Assembly (NCBI RefSeq): GCF_003627215.1
Contig: NZ_CP032677.1
Coordinates: 3,849,501-3,913,500, forward strand
DNA from: Pseudomonas sp. Leaf58
GTDB taxonomy: Bacteria; Pseudomonadota; Gammaproteobacteria; Pseudomonadales; Pseudomonadaceae
Reading direction: 5' to 3'
Length of the DNA stretch: 64,000 nt
Below are positions 32,396 through 40,253 of this stretch, piece by piece (the first letter of the stretch is position 1; each line of letters starts with the position of its first letter). The position numbers and the translations under genes are program-made. The notes under the pieces were generated by a model. The model was given only the letters and a program-made list of their open reading frames with translations. It did not search any database and was not told the origin of the DNA.

Positions 32396-32695
32396 ATGCT
32401 CTACGCCATCATCGCCAGCGACGTCGCAAACTCCCTGGAAAAGCGCCTGGCCGCCCGCCCGGCGCACATCGAACGCCTGCAACAGTTGAAGGCTGAAGGC
32501 CGCGTGGTGCTGGCCGGCCCGCACCCGGCCATCGACAGCAACGACCCGGGCGAAGCCGGCTTCAGCGGTAGCCTGATCGTTGCCGAGTTCGACTCCCTGG
32601 CCGCGGCGCAGGCCTGGGCCGATGCCGACCCTTACATTGCCGCTGGCGTGTACGACAAGGTTGTAGTGAAGCCATTCAAGCAAGTGCTGCCTTGA
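32396..32695 (+). CDS. YciI-like protein
   Basis: 99 residues, ferredoxin-like YciI/YCII fold ([19 protein letters not shown], then [19 protein letters not shown] and [19 protein letters not shown]). A conserved His/Asp pair ([16 protein letters not shown]) forms a possible active site, but the reaction is not known. Co-transcribed with yciB. Confidence 0.92.
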   Translation: MLYAIIASDVANSLEKRLAARPAHIERLQQLKAEGRVVLAGPHPAIDSNDPGEAGFSGSLIVAEFDSLAAAQAWADADPYIAAGVYDKVVVKPFKQVLP

Positions 32696-32714
32696 TCTGA
32701 GGCCGCGTCAGCTT

Positions 32715-32736
32715 CTTCGCGGGCTTGCCCGCGAAG
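32715..32736 (+). repeat. REP-core hairpin after yciI
   Basis: Perfect CTTCGCGGGC-TT-GCCCGCGAAG, 10-bp stem, 20 bases after the yciI stop. It is the palindromic core of the 35-bp REP without its flanks. Confidence 0.75.
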
Positions 32737-32838
32737 CAGGCGGCGCGGTGCTGGCAATTACACGGTTGCCATCAGTCTGCGGTATCTTTGCCACTGGCGG
32801 GCCGAATAGCCGCCGTCAATGGTTGAATTGAGTGAGTC

Positions 32839-33516
32839 ATGAGCGAGCTGTTACTGATTGATGATGACCAGGAACTGTGCGAGCTGCTCGGCAGCTGGCT
32901 GACCCAGGAAGGGTTTACCGTGCGTGCCTGCCACGATGGCCAGAGCGCACGTCAGGCCTTGGCCGCGCATGCGCCGGCAGCCGTGGTACTGGATGTGATG
33001 CTGCCCGACGGCAGTGGCCTGGAACTGCTCAAGCAGTTGCGCAGCGAACATGCCGAGCTGCCGGTGTTGATGCTCTCGGCCCGCGGCGAACCGCTAGACC
33101 GCATCCTCGGCCTCGAACTGGGCGCCGACGACTACCTGGCCAAGCCCTGCGACCCGCGTGAACTCACCGCCCGCCTGCGTGCCGTCCTGCGCCGCAGCCA
33201 CCCCACCGCCACCACCAGCCAGATGGAACTGGGCGACCTGGTCTACAGCCCTGCACGTGGCGTGGCTAGCATCGATGGCCGGGAAATGACCCTGACCCTG
33301 TCCGAGAGCCGTATTCTCGAAGCCCTGCTGCGCCAGCCCGGCGAGCCCCTGGACAAGCAGGAACTGGCGCAGATCGGCCTGGGCCGCAAGCTGACCCTGT
33401 ACGACCGCAGCCTGGACATGCATGTCAGCAACCTGCGCAAAAAGATCGGCCCACACGCCGATGGCCGGCCACGCATCGTGGCACTGCGCAGCCGCGGCTA
33501 TTACTACTGCCTGTGA
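32839..33516 (+). CDS. OmpR/CpxR-family response regulator
   Basis: 225 residues. The receiver domain has the acidic pocket (LLIDDDQEL), phospho-acceptor Asp in VVLDVMLPDGSG, the conserved Ser in LMLSARG and Lys in YLAKPCDP; a winged-helix Trans_Reg_C domain follows (DRSLDMHVSNLRKKIG, ending RSRGYYYCL). Most like CpxR. It is followed by a Spy/CpxP-like gene and then its probable kinase on the same strand. Confidence 0.9.
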   Translation: MSELLLIDDDQELCELLGSWLTQEGFTVRACHDGQSARQALAAHAPAAVVLDVMLPDGSGLELLKQLRSEHAELPVLMLSARGEPLDRILGLELGADDYLAKPCDPRELTARLRAVLRRSHPTATTSQMELGDLVYSPARGVASIDGREMTLTLSESRILEALLRQPGEPLDKQELAQIGLGRKLTLYDRSLDMHVSNLRKKIGPHADGRPRIVALRSRGYYYCL

Positions 33517-33532
33517 ACAGCTTGCAGCCATT

Positions 33533-33549
33533 CTTTACCGAGCCTTTAC
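33533..33549. promoter_or_regulatory. CpxR-like direct repeat before the Spy/CpxP-like gene
   Basis: CTTTAC-N5-CTTTAC, the reverse complement of a GTAAA-N6-GTAAA tandem; one base wider than the E. coli CpxR box GTAAA-N5-GTAAA. It is 81 bases before the start codon at 33630, a good position for activation by the upstream regulator. A role in control is inferred. Confidence 0.5.
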
Positions 33550-33629
33550 GCTCCGCTGACTGCGCTTGACGGTGCTCTCTCTAAACTGGGCTCATCCGGT
33601 AACTACCGGCCTATGAAAGGAGAGACACC

Positions 33630-34046
33630 ATGCGCAAGACCCTTATCGCCCTGATGTTCGCCGCCGCCCTGCCGACCGTGGCCATGGCCATGCCTGAAGG
33701 CGGCGCGCGCCACGACGGCCCGCATCATCGCGGTGATGCGCCTTTCCACCAACTGGACCTCAGCCGTGACCAGCGCCAACAGATCGGCAAGCTGATGGGT
33801 GAGCAAATGAAGCAGCGCCGGGACATCACCGAACGCTACCTGTCCAAGCTGCCGGCCGCCGACCAGCAGGCCATGAAAGACGAGCTGAAGGCCAGCCGCG
33901 ACAAGACCGACAGTGCGGTCCGCGCCCTGCTCAAGCCAGACCAGCAGAAACAGTTCGACGAACTGCAAAAAGAACGCGCCGCCAAGAAGGCCGAGTGGCA
34001 GGAATTCCAGGCCTGGAAAGCTGAAAAAGGCAACAAGGCCCAGTAA
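33630..34046 (+). CDS. Spy/CpxP-like periplasmic stress protein
   Basis: 138 residues with a signal peptide (MRKTLIALMFAAALPTVAMA, cleavage near residue 20) and an all-helical mature part with LTXXQ-like repeats in degenerate form (LDLSRDQRQQIGKLMGEQM, LLKPDQQKQFDEL). The family acts as periplasmic chaperone or feedback sensor for CpxA-type kinases. A His-rich stretch (ARHDGPHHRGDAPFHQ) near the mature N-terminus may bind metal. RBS AGGAGAG upstream. Lies between regulator and kinase genes, unlike the divergent cpxP of E. coli. Confidence 0.85.
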   Translation: MRKTLIALMFAAALPTVAMAMPEGGARHDGPHHRGDAPFHQLDLSRDQRQQIGKLMGEQMKQRRDITERYLSKLPAADQQAMKDELKASRDKTDSAVRALLKPDQQKQFDELQKERAAKKAEWQEFQAWKAEKGNKAQ

Positions 34047-34060
34047 GCTGTCCGCCCAAC

Positions 34061-34099
34061 GCCCGGCCCGCCTCTGTGCGAGCCGGGCTTTTCTTGTTT
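34061..34099 (+). terminator. Terminator/attenuator between the Spy-like gene and the kinase gene
   Basis: GCCCGGC (34061-34067) pairs with GCCGGGC (34082-34088), followed by TTTTCTTGTTT. The kinase ribosome site (AGGAGG, 34102-34107) comes directly after, so kinase expression from the upstream promoter should need read-through. Confidence 0.75.
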
Positions 34100-34112
34100 G
34101 CAGGAGGTGCAC

Positions 34113-35447
34113 TTGCGTTCACTGTTCTGGCGCATCCTGGCCAGTTTCTGGCTGGCCATCACCCTGGTTGCGGGGCTGTCCATCCTGCTCGGCCACATGC
34201 TCAACCAGGACGCCTGGATCCTCAGTCGCCACCCGGGCCTGAACACCCTGGCCAGCAAGTGGGCCCAGCACTACGAACAGGAAGGCCTGGCTTCAGCACA
34301 ACACTTTCTGGAGCGGCGCAAAGACCACTACAAGATCGACGTGCAGGTGCTCGACGACAGTGGCGAAGCCGTGGTGCCCGGCACCTTCCCACACCGCGCG
34401 GCGGCCTTCGAGGCACGCCAGCACAACGACCAGCGGCGCCTGCCGTGGCGCCGGCTGACCGAGGAATACACCAGCCCCAACACAGGCCAAACCTACCTGC
34501 TGATCTACCGTATCCCCCACCCGGCGCTGGATGCCTGGCACCGCGAAAGCCTGCTGTGGCCACTCAGCGCCCTGGGCATCGCGCTGGTGGTGCTAACCCT
34601 GTTCAGCCTGCTGGTGACCCTGTCCATCACCCGCCCGCTCAGCCGCCTGCGCAGCGCCGTGCATGACCTGGGCCAGACCACCTATCAGCAAAACAGCCTG
34701 GCCCAACTGGCGGCGCGGCGCGACGAATTCGGCGTGCTGGCCAAGGACTTCAACAAGATGGGCGCGCGCCTGCAAAGCACCATCGGCAGCCAGCGTCAGT
34801 TGCTGCGCGATGTCTCTCATGAATTGCGCTCACCACTGGCCAGGCTGCGTATCGCCCTGGCCTTGGCCGAACGCGCCGAGCCCGAACAGCGGCAGGCGCT
34901 ATGGCCACGCCTGACCCGCGAGTGCGATCGCCTGGAAGACCTGATCAGCGAAATTCTCGAACTGGCCCGGGTGGATGCCGAACAGGCGCATGCCGAACCG
35001 GTCGACCTCAATGCGCTGCTCGGCAGTGTGCGCAAGGACGCCCTGCTCAGCGCGCCCGACCAGGACGTGCGCCTGCAGGCACAGCCGGGCTTGACCTTGC
35101 TAGGCTGGCCGACGCTGATCGAACGTGCCGTGGATAACCTGCTGCGCAACGCCCTACGCTTCAACCCGCTGGGCCAGCCAGTCGAAGTTCGCGCCGCACG
35201 CGAGCAAGAACGGATCGTAATCAGTGTGCGCGACCACGGGCCGGGGGCGGCAGCAGAGCATTTGGCGAAGTTGGGTGAGCCCTTCTTCCGCGCCCCAGGG
35301 CAACAGGCGCCAGGGCATGGGCTGGGGCTTGCGATTGCACGCAAGGCGGCGGAGCGCCATGGCGGCAGCCTGGTGCTGGAGAACCATCCGCAGGGTGGGT
35401 TTGTCGCGAAGCTGGAGTTGCCCTTGGCTGATGCGGCCGGCAGTTGA
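34113..35447 (+). CDS. Sensor histidine kinase (CpxA-like)
   Basis: 444 residues from a TTG start at 34113, chosen because AGGAGG sits five bases upstream and the protein then begins MRSLFWRILASFWLAITLV. Two membrane segments (about 8-28 and 150-172) bracket a periplasmic sensor domain; then HAMP (TRPLSRLRSAVHDL), HisKA with the phospho-His in VSHELRSPLARLR, and HATPase (NLLRNALRF, DHGPG, GHGLGLAIARKAAERHGG). It should phosphorylate the response regulator encoded at 32839. TTG plus the terminator suggests low expression. Confidence 0.9.
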   Translation: MRSLFWRILASFWLAITLVAGLSILLGHMLNQDAWILSRHPGLNTLASKWAQHYEQEGLASAQHFLERRKDHYKIDVQVLDDSGEAVVPGTFPHRAAAFEARQHNDQRRLPWRRLTEEYTSPNTGQTYLLIYRIPHPALDAWHRESLLWPLSALGIALVVLTLFSLLVTLSITRPLSRLRSAVHDLGQTTYQQNSLAQLAARRDEFGVLAKDFNKMGARLQSTIGSQRQLLRDVSHELRSPLARLRIALALAERAEPEQRQALWPRLTRECDRLEDLISEILELARVDAEQAHAEPVDLNALLGSVRKDALLSAPDQDVRLQAQPGLTLLGWPTLIERAVDNLLRNALRFNPLGQPVEVRAAREQERIVISVRDHGPGAAAEHLAKLGEPFFRAPGQQAPGHGLGLAIARKAAERHGGSLVLENHPQGGFVAKLELPLADAAGS

Positions 35448-35465
35448 TGTGCTGTGAGGGCACCT

Positions 35466-35544
35466 GGCCTCTTCGCGGGTAAACCCGCTCCTACAGGGGG
35501 TGCCGATGCTGTTGTAGGAGCGGGTTCACCCGCGAAAGGGCCGG
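35466..35544. repeat. Inverted REP pair after the kinase gene
   Basis: Left copy core TTCGCGGGTAAACCCGCTCC, right copy core GGAGCGGGTTCACCCGCGAA, around a 15-base spacer. Lies between the convergent kinase and nitroreductase genes. Confidence 0.85.
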
Positions 35545-35577
35545 ATGCCCTGATACAGCAATCAGCCCAAGGCTGCG

Positions 35578-36135
35578 TTACTCGCCCCAGGCGCTGACGA
35601 ATTCAGCGGTATCCAGAATCGGCGCCGTACGGGGCTCGGTCAGTGGCGTACCGACATACAGGTAACCGATCAGTTCTTCGTTCTCGGCCAGCCCCAATCC
35701 CTTGTGTACGTGGGCATCATAGGCCATGTCACCGGTGCGCCACACCGCCCCGATACCCTGCGCATGCGCCGCAATCAGAATGCCGTGCGCGGCACAGCCC
35801 GCCGCCAGGCGCTGCTCGGCCTTGGGCACCTTGAAGTGGTCTTGCAGTTTGGCAATCACCACGATCAGCAACGGCGCCCGCAGCGGCATGGCGCGGGCTT
35901 TGTCCAGTGCAGCCTGGCTGGCATCCCCCTTGTTCTGCAGCGCTTCGGCGAACAGCTCGCCCAGTTTGTCGCGGCCCTGGCCTTCGATGGTAAGGAACCG
36001 CCACGGCCGCAGCTGGCCGTGATCCGGGGCGCGCAGGGCAGCCTGGAACAGCGCCTCGCGCTGGGCGGCATTAGGCGCAGGGTCGGTCAGGCGTGGCACG
36101 GAAACACGGTTGAGCAATGCGTCGAGAGCCTCCAT
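35578..36135 (-). CDS. Nitroreductase family protein, YdjA-like
   Basis: 185 residues, small FMN-dependent nitroreductase fold. Segments APDHGQLRPWRFLTIEG (FMN phosphate contacts), AGCAAHGILIAAHAQGIGAVWRTG and YLYVGTPLTEP match YdjA, one of the smallest members of the family. It is likely a homodimeric NAD(P)H-dependent reductase; its natural substrate is unknown. Confidence 0.9.
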   Translation of the reverse strand: MEALDALLNRVSVPRLTDPAPNAAQREALFQAALRAPDHGQLRPWRFLTIEGQGRDKLGELFAEALQNKGDASQAALDKARAMPLRAPLLIVVIAKLQDHFKVPKAEQRLAAGCAAHGILIAAHAQGIGAVWRTGDMAYDAHVHKGLGLAENEELIGYLYVGTPLTEPRTAPILDTAEFVSAWGE

Positions 36136-36182
36136 CGGCTACCCTCCTGGCAGGTGAATGTGCGGCCATTCTCAAGCTGCTA

Positions 36183-36248
36183 GCTACAAGCTGCAAGCTT
36201 CGAGCAAAAGCAGGCCGGCGTACGCCGCCTTTTCTTGCAGCTTGTAGC
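36183..36248. repeat. Perfect 15-bp inverted repeat between the nitroreductase gene and trkH
   Basis: GCTACAAGCTGCAAG (36183-36197) and CTTGCAGCTTGTAGC (36234-36248) flank 36 bases that contain the palindrome GGCGTACGCC. Further partial copies (CAAGCTGCTAGC before and GGCTTGCAGCTG after) lie alongside. It occupies the trkH promoter region. It is not one of the REP families. Confidence 0.8.
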
Positions 36249-36316
36249 GCGTGGCTTGCAGCTGACCAACCCATAGGTAGAATGGCGCCCTTCCGTTTCG
36301 AGTCAGAGCAGATCAC

Positions 36317-37771
36317 ATGGCGTTGCCGACCTTAAGGATCATTGGTTTCATCATCGGCATCTTCCTGATTACGCTCGCCGTCAGCATGGCTGTGCCCATG
36401 GCGACCCTGGTGGTTTTCGAACGCACCGGCGACATGCCGTCGTTTCTTTGGTCAAGCCTGATCACGTTCATTGCCGGCCTGGCCTTGGTAGTCCAGGGCC
36501 GCCCCGAGCATGTACACCTGCGCCCGCGCGACATGTACCTGCTAACCGTCAGCAGCTGGCTGGTGGTGTGCGTGTTCGCCGCCCTACCGTTCTTGCTAAC
36601 CCAGCACATCAGCTACACTGACGCCTTCTTTGAAAGCATGTCGGGCATCACTGCCACCGGCGCCACCGTGCTCAGTGGGCTCGACAGCATGTCTCCGGGC
36701 ATCCTGATGTGGCGTTCAATGCTGCACTGGCTTGGCGGTATTGGTTTCATCGCCATGGCGGTAGCGATCCTGCCGCTGCTGCGCATCGGTGGCATGCGCC
36801 TGTTCCAGACCGAATCGTCCGACCGCTCGGAAAAGGTCATGCCGCGCTCGCACATGGTCGCCAAGTCGATCGTGGGGGTTTACGTCGGCTTCTCGATACT
36901 GGGTTCGCTAGCGTTCTGGTGGGCCGGCATGAGCCCGTTCGATGCGATCAACCACGCTATGTCAGCGATCTCCACTGGTGGCTTTTCCACCTCCGACCAG
37001 TCGCTGGCGAAATGGGACATCCCAGCCGTGCACTGGGTCGCGGTGGTGGTGATGATCCTTGGTAGCCTGCCGTTCACGCTGTATGTGGCAACCCTGCGGG
37101 GCAACCGCAAGGCGCTGATCCGCGACCAGCAGGTGCAAGGTTTGCTGGGCATGTTGCTGGTTACCTGGCTGGTGCTGGGCACTTGGTACTGGTACAGCAC
37201 CAACCTGCACTGGCTCGACGCCCTGCGCCACGTGGCACTGAACGTGACCTCGGTGGTCACCACCACCGGCTTCGCCCTGGGTGACTACAGCCTGTGGGGC
37301 AACTTCTCGCTGATGCTGTTCTTCTACTTGGGGTTCGTCGGTGGCTGCTCCGGCTCGACGGCAGGCGGTATCAAGATCTTCCGCTTCCAGGTTGCCTACA
37401 TTCTGCTCAAGGCCAGCCTCAACCAGCTGATCCACCCGCGTGCGGTGATCAAACAGAAGTACAACGGCCACCGCCTCGACGAAGAAATCGTACGCTCGAT
37501 CCTGACCTTCTCGTTCTTCTTCGCTATCACCATCTGCGTGATGGCGCTGCTGCTGTCGTTGCTGGGCGTAGACTGGATGACCGCCCTGACCGGCGCAGCC
37601 GGCACGGTGTCGGGGGTAGGCCCTGGCCTGGGTGAAGTGATCGGCCCGTCGGGCAACTACGCCACGCTGCCGGATGCGGCCAAATGGATTCTCGCCAGCG
37701 GCATGCTGCTCGGCCGCCTGGAGATCATCACGGTGCTAGTGTTGTGTATGCCGGCGTTCTGGCGTCACTGA
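36317..37771 (+). CDS. trkH: Trk-type potassium uptake protein TrkH
   Basis: 484 residues. Four pore-loop repeats are recognisable: ESMSGITATGATVL, AMSAISTGGFST, VTSVVTTTGFAL and AAGTVSGVGPGLGEV. About ten membrane segments. It forms the K+-conducting subunit and works with the cytoplasmic TrkA regulator, which is not in this window. Its last 44 bases overlap the 3' end of the convergent AraC gene. Confidence 0.94.
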   Translation: MALPTLRIIGFIIGIFLITLAVSMAVPMATLVVFERTGDMPSFLWSSLITFIAGLALVVQGRPEHVHLRPRDMYLLTVSSWLVVCVFAALPFLLTQHISYTDAFFESMSGITATGATVLSGLDSMSPGILMWRSMLHWLGGIGFIAMAVAILPLLRIGGMRLFQTESSDRSEKVMPRSHMVAKSIVGVYVGFSILGSLAFWWAGMSPFDAINHAMSAISTGGFSTSDQSLAKWDIPAVHWVAVVVMILGSLPFTLYVATLRGNRKALIRDQQVQGLLGMLLVTWLVLGTWYWYSTNLHWLDALRHVALNVTSVVTTTGFALGDYSLWGNFSLMLFFYLGFVGGCSGSTAGGIKIFRFQVAYILLKASLNQLIHPRAVIKQKYNGHRLDEEIVRSILTFSFFFAITICVMALLLSLLGVDWMTALTGAAGTVSGVGPGLGEVIGPSGNYATLPDAAKWILASGMLLGRLEIITVLVLCMPAFWRH

Positions 37772-38789
37772 CAACCTCGGCGTCCGTGCCCAGGCGGGCG
37801 CGGTATTCACTGGGCGTGGCATCGAACCAGCGGCGGAACGCCCGATAGAAGTTGCTGGGGTCGGCAAACCCCAGCAGATAGGCGGTTTCCAGCAGGGTCA
37901 TGCCCGGCTGGGCCAAGTACTGTTCGGCCAGTTCGCGGCGGGTGTCATCGAGCAGGCTCTGGAAGCTGGTGCCTTCTTCCTGTAGCCGCCGCTGCAAGGT
38001 GCGCTGCGACAGGTGCAGGGCCTGGGCCAGGGTTTCGCGCTTGGGCTCGCCTTGCGGCAGGATGCGGCACAGTACCTGGCGCACGCGGTGGGTGACCCGG
38101 CTTTCAGAAAAGCGTGCCAGATACTCCCCGGCAAAACGGTCGTGCAGCACCGCCATGGCTTCGTTGGCGGTGGGCAGCGGGGCCTCCATGTCGGCGCGCT
38201 CGAACACCAGCGCATCGTGCGGCGCGCCGAACACCAGCGGCGAGTGGAACGCGACTTTGTACGGCTCGATATTTTTTGGCTGCGGCCCCTGCACCAGCAC
38301 CCGAAGCGGCTGCACCGGGCGGCCACTGAGCCATTTGCACAGCGCCAGCGCACAGGCCAGCGACGCTTCGGCACTGTGCCGGGTCGGCGGCAGATGGTCA
38401 CCGTGCACGGTGAGGATCAGCGAGTAACCTTCGGGGCCGAGGGTGAAGCTGAGGTCGGAGCTTTCGGCGATGATGCGCTGGTAACGCACCAGGCGCTCGA
38501 AGCCCTCGGCCAGCGTGCGGCTGGACATCAAGGCATAGCCCACCACATGGAACGAAGCCGGGCGCACTACCCGCGACATGTTCAGGCCAATGGCTTCGTT
38601 GCCCGACAGCTCTACTGCCAGTTGCCAGAGCCGGGTCATGGAGTCCTGAGTGAACCGCGCGTCGGGGTCGTCGAGGGCCGCGAAGTCCAGCCCCAGCTGC
38701 TTGAACATGGCCCGGCAGTCCAGCCCTTCCAGTTCAAGTGCCTTCACAATCCCTGATGCCCAGCTGGCTGACGTGGTTCTTTCGCTCAT
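37728..38789 (-). CDS. AraC-family regulator (OruR/ArgR-like fold with Arabinose_bd N-domain)
   Basis: 353 residues from the ATG at 38789 (MSERTTSASWASGIVKALEL); the frame is open to 38873 but without family sequence. N-terminal ligand domain of the PF12625 type (VVRPASFHVVGYALMSSRTL) and C-terminal HTH_18 (LHLSQRTLQRRLQEEGTSFQ, AYLLGFADPSNFYRAFRRW). Similar regulators control ornithine or choline-type catabolic genes in Pseudomonas; no target is adjacent. Its tail runs 44 bases into trkH. Confidence 0.87.
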   Translation of the reverse strand: MSERTTSASWASGIVKALELEGLDCRAMFKQLGLDFAALDDPDARFTQDSMTRLWQLAVELSGNEAIGLNMSRVVRPASFHVVGYALMSSRTLAEGFERLVRYQRIIAESSDLSFTLGPEGYSLILTVHGDHLPPTRHSAEASLACALALCKWLSGRPVQPLRVLVQGPQPKNIEPYKVAFHSPLVFGAPHDALVFERADMEAPLPTANEAMAVLHDRFAGEYLARFSESRVTHRVRQVLCRILPQGEPKRETLAQALHLSQRTLQRRLQEEGTSFQSLLDDTRRELAEQYLAQPGMTLLETAYLLGFADPSNFYRAFRRWFDATPSEYRARLGTDAEVVSDARTPAYTTLAP

Positions 38790-38942
38790 GACAGGCTTCT
38801 TATGCTGACCGCTCCAGCGGTGAACCCTAAGGATATTCAATTGGCGCCTATTGTCACTGGTAGGCCCCGCCAATCACTCTAGACTCGAATCAGGCTCCAC
38901 GCCGTACATCTTGTCCAGAAGTATCAATTCCGGAGCACTGCC

Positions 38943-39254
38943 ATGAACCGCACAGCGCAGTTTCGCAGTTTTGCCGAGTTCTATCCGTATTACCTGGGGG
39001 AGCACAGCAACCCCACCTGCCGCCGCCTGCACTTTGTCGGCACCAGCCTGGTGATCGCTTTGCTGGCCTATACCATCGGCAGTGGCAAGTGGTGGCTGCT
39101 GCTGGCCGTGCCGCTGTTCGGCTATGGCTTTGCTTGGGTCGGGCATTTCTTTTTCGAAAAAAACCGGCCTGCGACCTTTACCTATCCGCTGTACAGCCTG
39201 ATCGGGGATTTCGTGATGTTCAGGGATATCCTGCTGGGCAAGATCAGTCTTTAG
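38943..39254 (+). CDS. DUF962/Mpo1-like membrane protein
   Basis: 103 residues with two to three hydrophobic segments. The DUF962 pattern is plain: FAEFYPYYLGEHSNPTCRRLHFVGT and FAWVGHFFFEKNRPATFTYPL, with conserved His residues (HSNPTCRRLH, GHFFFE). Yeast Mpo1 of the same family is an Fe-dependent dioxygenase for 2-hydroxy fatty acids; whether the bacterial short form does the same is not known. Confidence 0.9.
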   Translation: MNRTAQFRSFAEFYPYYLGEHSNPTCRRLHFVGTSLVIALLAYTIGSGKWWLLLAVPLFGYGFAWVGHFFFEKNRPATFTYPLYSLIGDFVMFRDILLGKISL

Positions 39255-39301
39255 CTTTTGCCGCCGCGCGGTGGCCTGTGGCAGCGGCCTTGTGTCGCGC
39301 T

Positions 39302-39318
39302 GGGCTGCAAAGCAACCC
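39302..39318. repeat. Degenerate GGGCTGC-AAA-GCAACCC hairpin
   Basis: Third member of the hairpin family at 21088 and 27247, with one mismatch in the stem, again between convergent genes and 11 bases from the end of the minus-strand gene. Confidence 0.45.
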
Positions 39319-39328
39319 CAGCCTCCCG

Positions 39329-40126
39329 CTACGCCGGCTCGCGCACTGCCGCTGCTGCCTGCGCCTGCGCCAGCCGGTACAGTTCGATCGTGCCGTCCCA
39401 ATGCTCGATCAACGCCGTGCACGACTCCACCCAATCCCCGCAATTGTGGTACTCCACCGCCCCCACCTTGCGGATCTCGGCATGGTGGATATGCCCGCAT
39501 ACCACGCCATGAAAGCCGCGCCGGGTGCACTCGTGGGCAATGGCATCCTCGAAGTCGCTGATGAAGCTCACCGCGCCTTTCACCTTGTGCTTGAGGTATG
39601 CCGACAGTGACCAGTAACCATAGCCATACCGTGCACGCCAATGGTTGAGCCAGCGGTTGAGTACCAGGGTGAACGCGTAGGCACGGTCACCCAGGAAGGC
39701 GAGCCAGCGGTGGTAACGGGTAATCACATCGAACTGGTCGCCATGGATCACCAGCAGGCGGCGGCCATCGGCGGTCAGGTGCTCGGCTTCGTCCACCAGC
39801 TGGATGTTGCCCAGCATCAGCTTGGAATAGCGGCGCAGAAATTCATCGTGGTTGCCGGTGACGTAGATCACCTCGGTGCCGCGCTTGCTCATGGTCAGTA
39901 GGCGACGGATCACATTGGTGTGGGCTTGCGGCCAGTAGATCCCGCTGCGCAGCTTCCAGCCATCGATGATGTCGCCCACCAGGTAGACGCGGTCGGCTTG
40001 GTGGCCTTTGAGAAACTGCGCCAGGTGTGCGGCCTGGCAGTCGCGGGTGCCCAGGTGCACATCGGAGATCCACAAGGTACGCACCCGCTGCTTGCGCGAG
40101 GGGCGGGACAGTTCGGCATGGGTCAT
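39329..40126 (-). CDS. UDP-2,3-diacylglucosamine diphosphatase-like metallophosphoesterase
   Basis: 265 residues from the ATG at 40126 (MTHAELSRPSRKQRV); the frame extends to 40255 without family sequence. Calcineurin-like metal site: DVHLGTRD, GDIIDGWK, GNHDEFLR, IHGDQFD, CGHIHHAE. It is close to the LpxH-type hydrolases that make lipid X in lipid A synthesis, but this longer subgroup often coexists with true LpxH, so the substrate is open. Confidence 0.88.
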   Translation of the reverse strand: MTHAELSRPSRKQRVRTLWISDVHLGTRDCQAAHLAQFLKGHQADRVYLVGDIIDGWKLRSGIYWPQAHTNVIRRLLTMSKRGTEVIYVTGNHDEFLRRYSKLMLGNIQLVDEAEHLTADGRRLLVIHGDQFDVITRYHRWLAFLGDRAYAFTLVLNRWLNHWRARYGYGYWSLSAYLKHKVKGAVSFISDFEDAIAHECTRRGFHGVVCGHIHHAEIRKVGAVEYHNCGDWVESCTALIEHWDGTIELYRLAQAQAAAAVREPA

Positions 40127-40253
40127 GGGTAGGCTCCAGCGCAATTTGCTGGAGACTGGCAGGTGTGGATGACACTGCAGTGGCAAAACAGTGACGAGTG
40201 ATGGGCTGCCAGGATTGAGGCACAATACCTGCCTGCCTCGCGAGGACCCTTTC

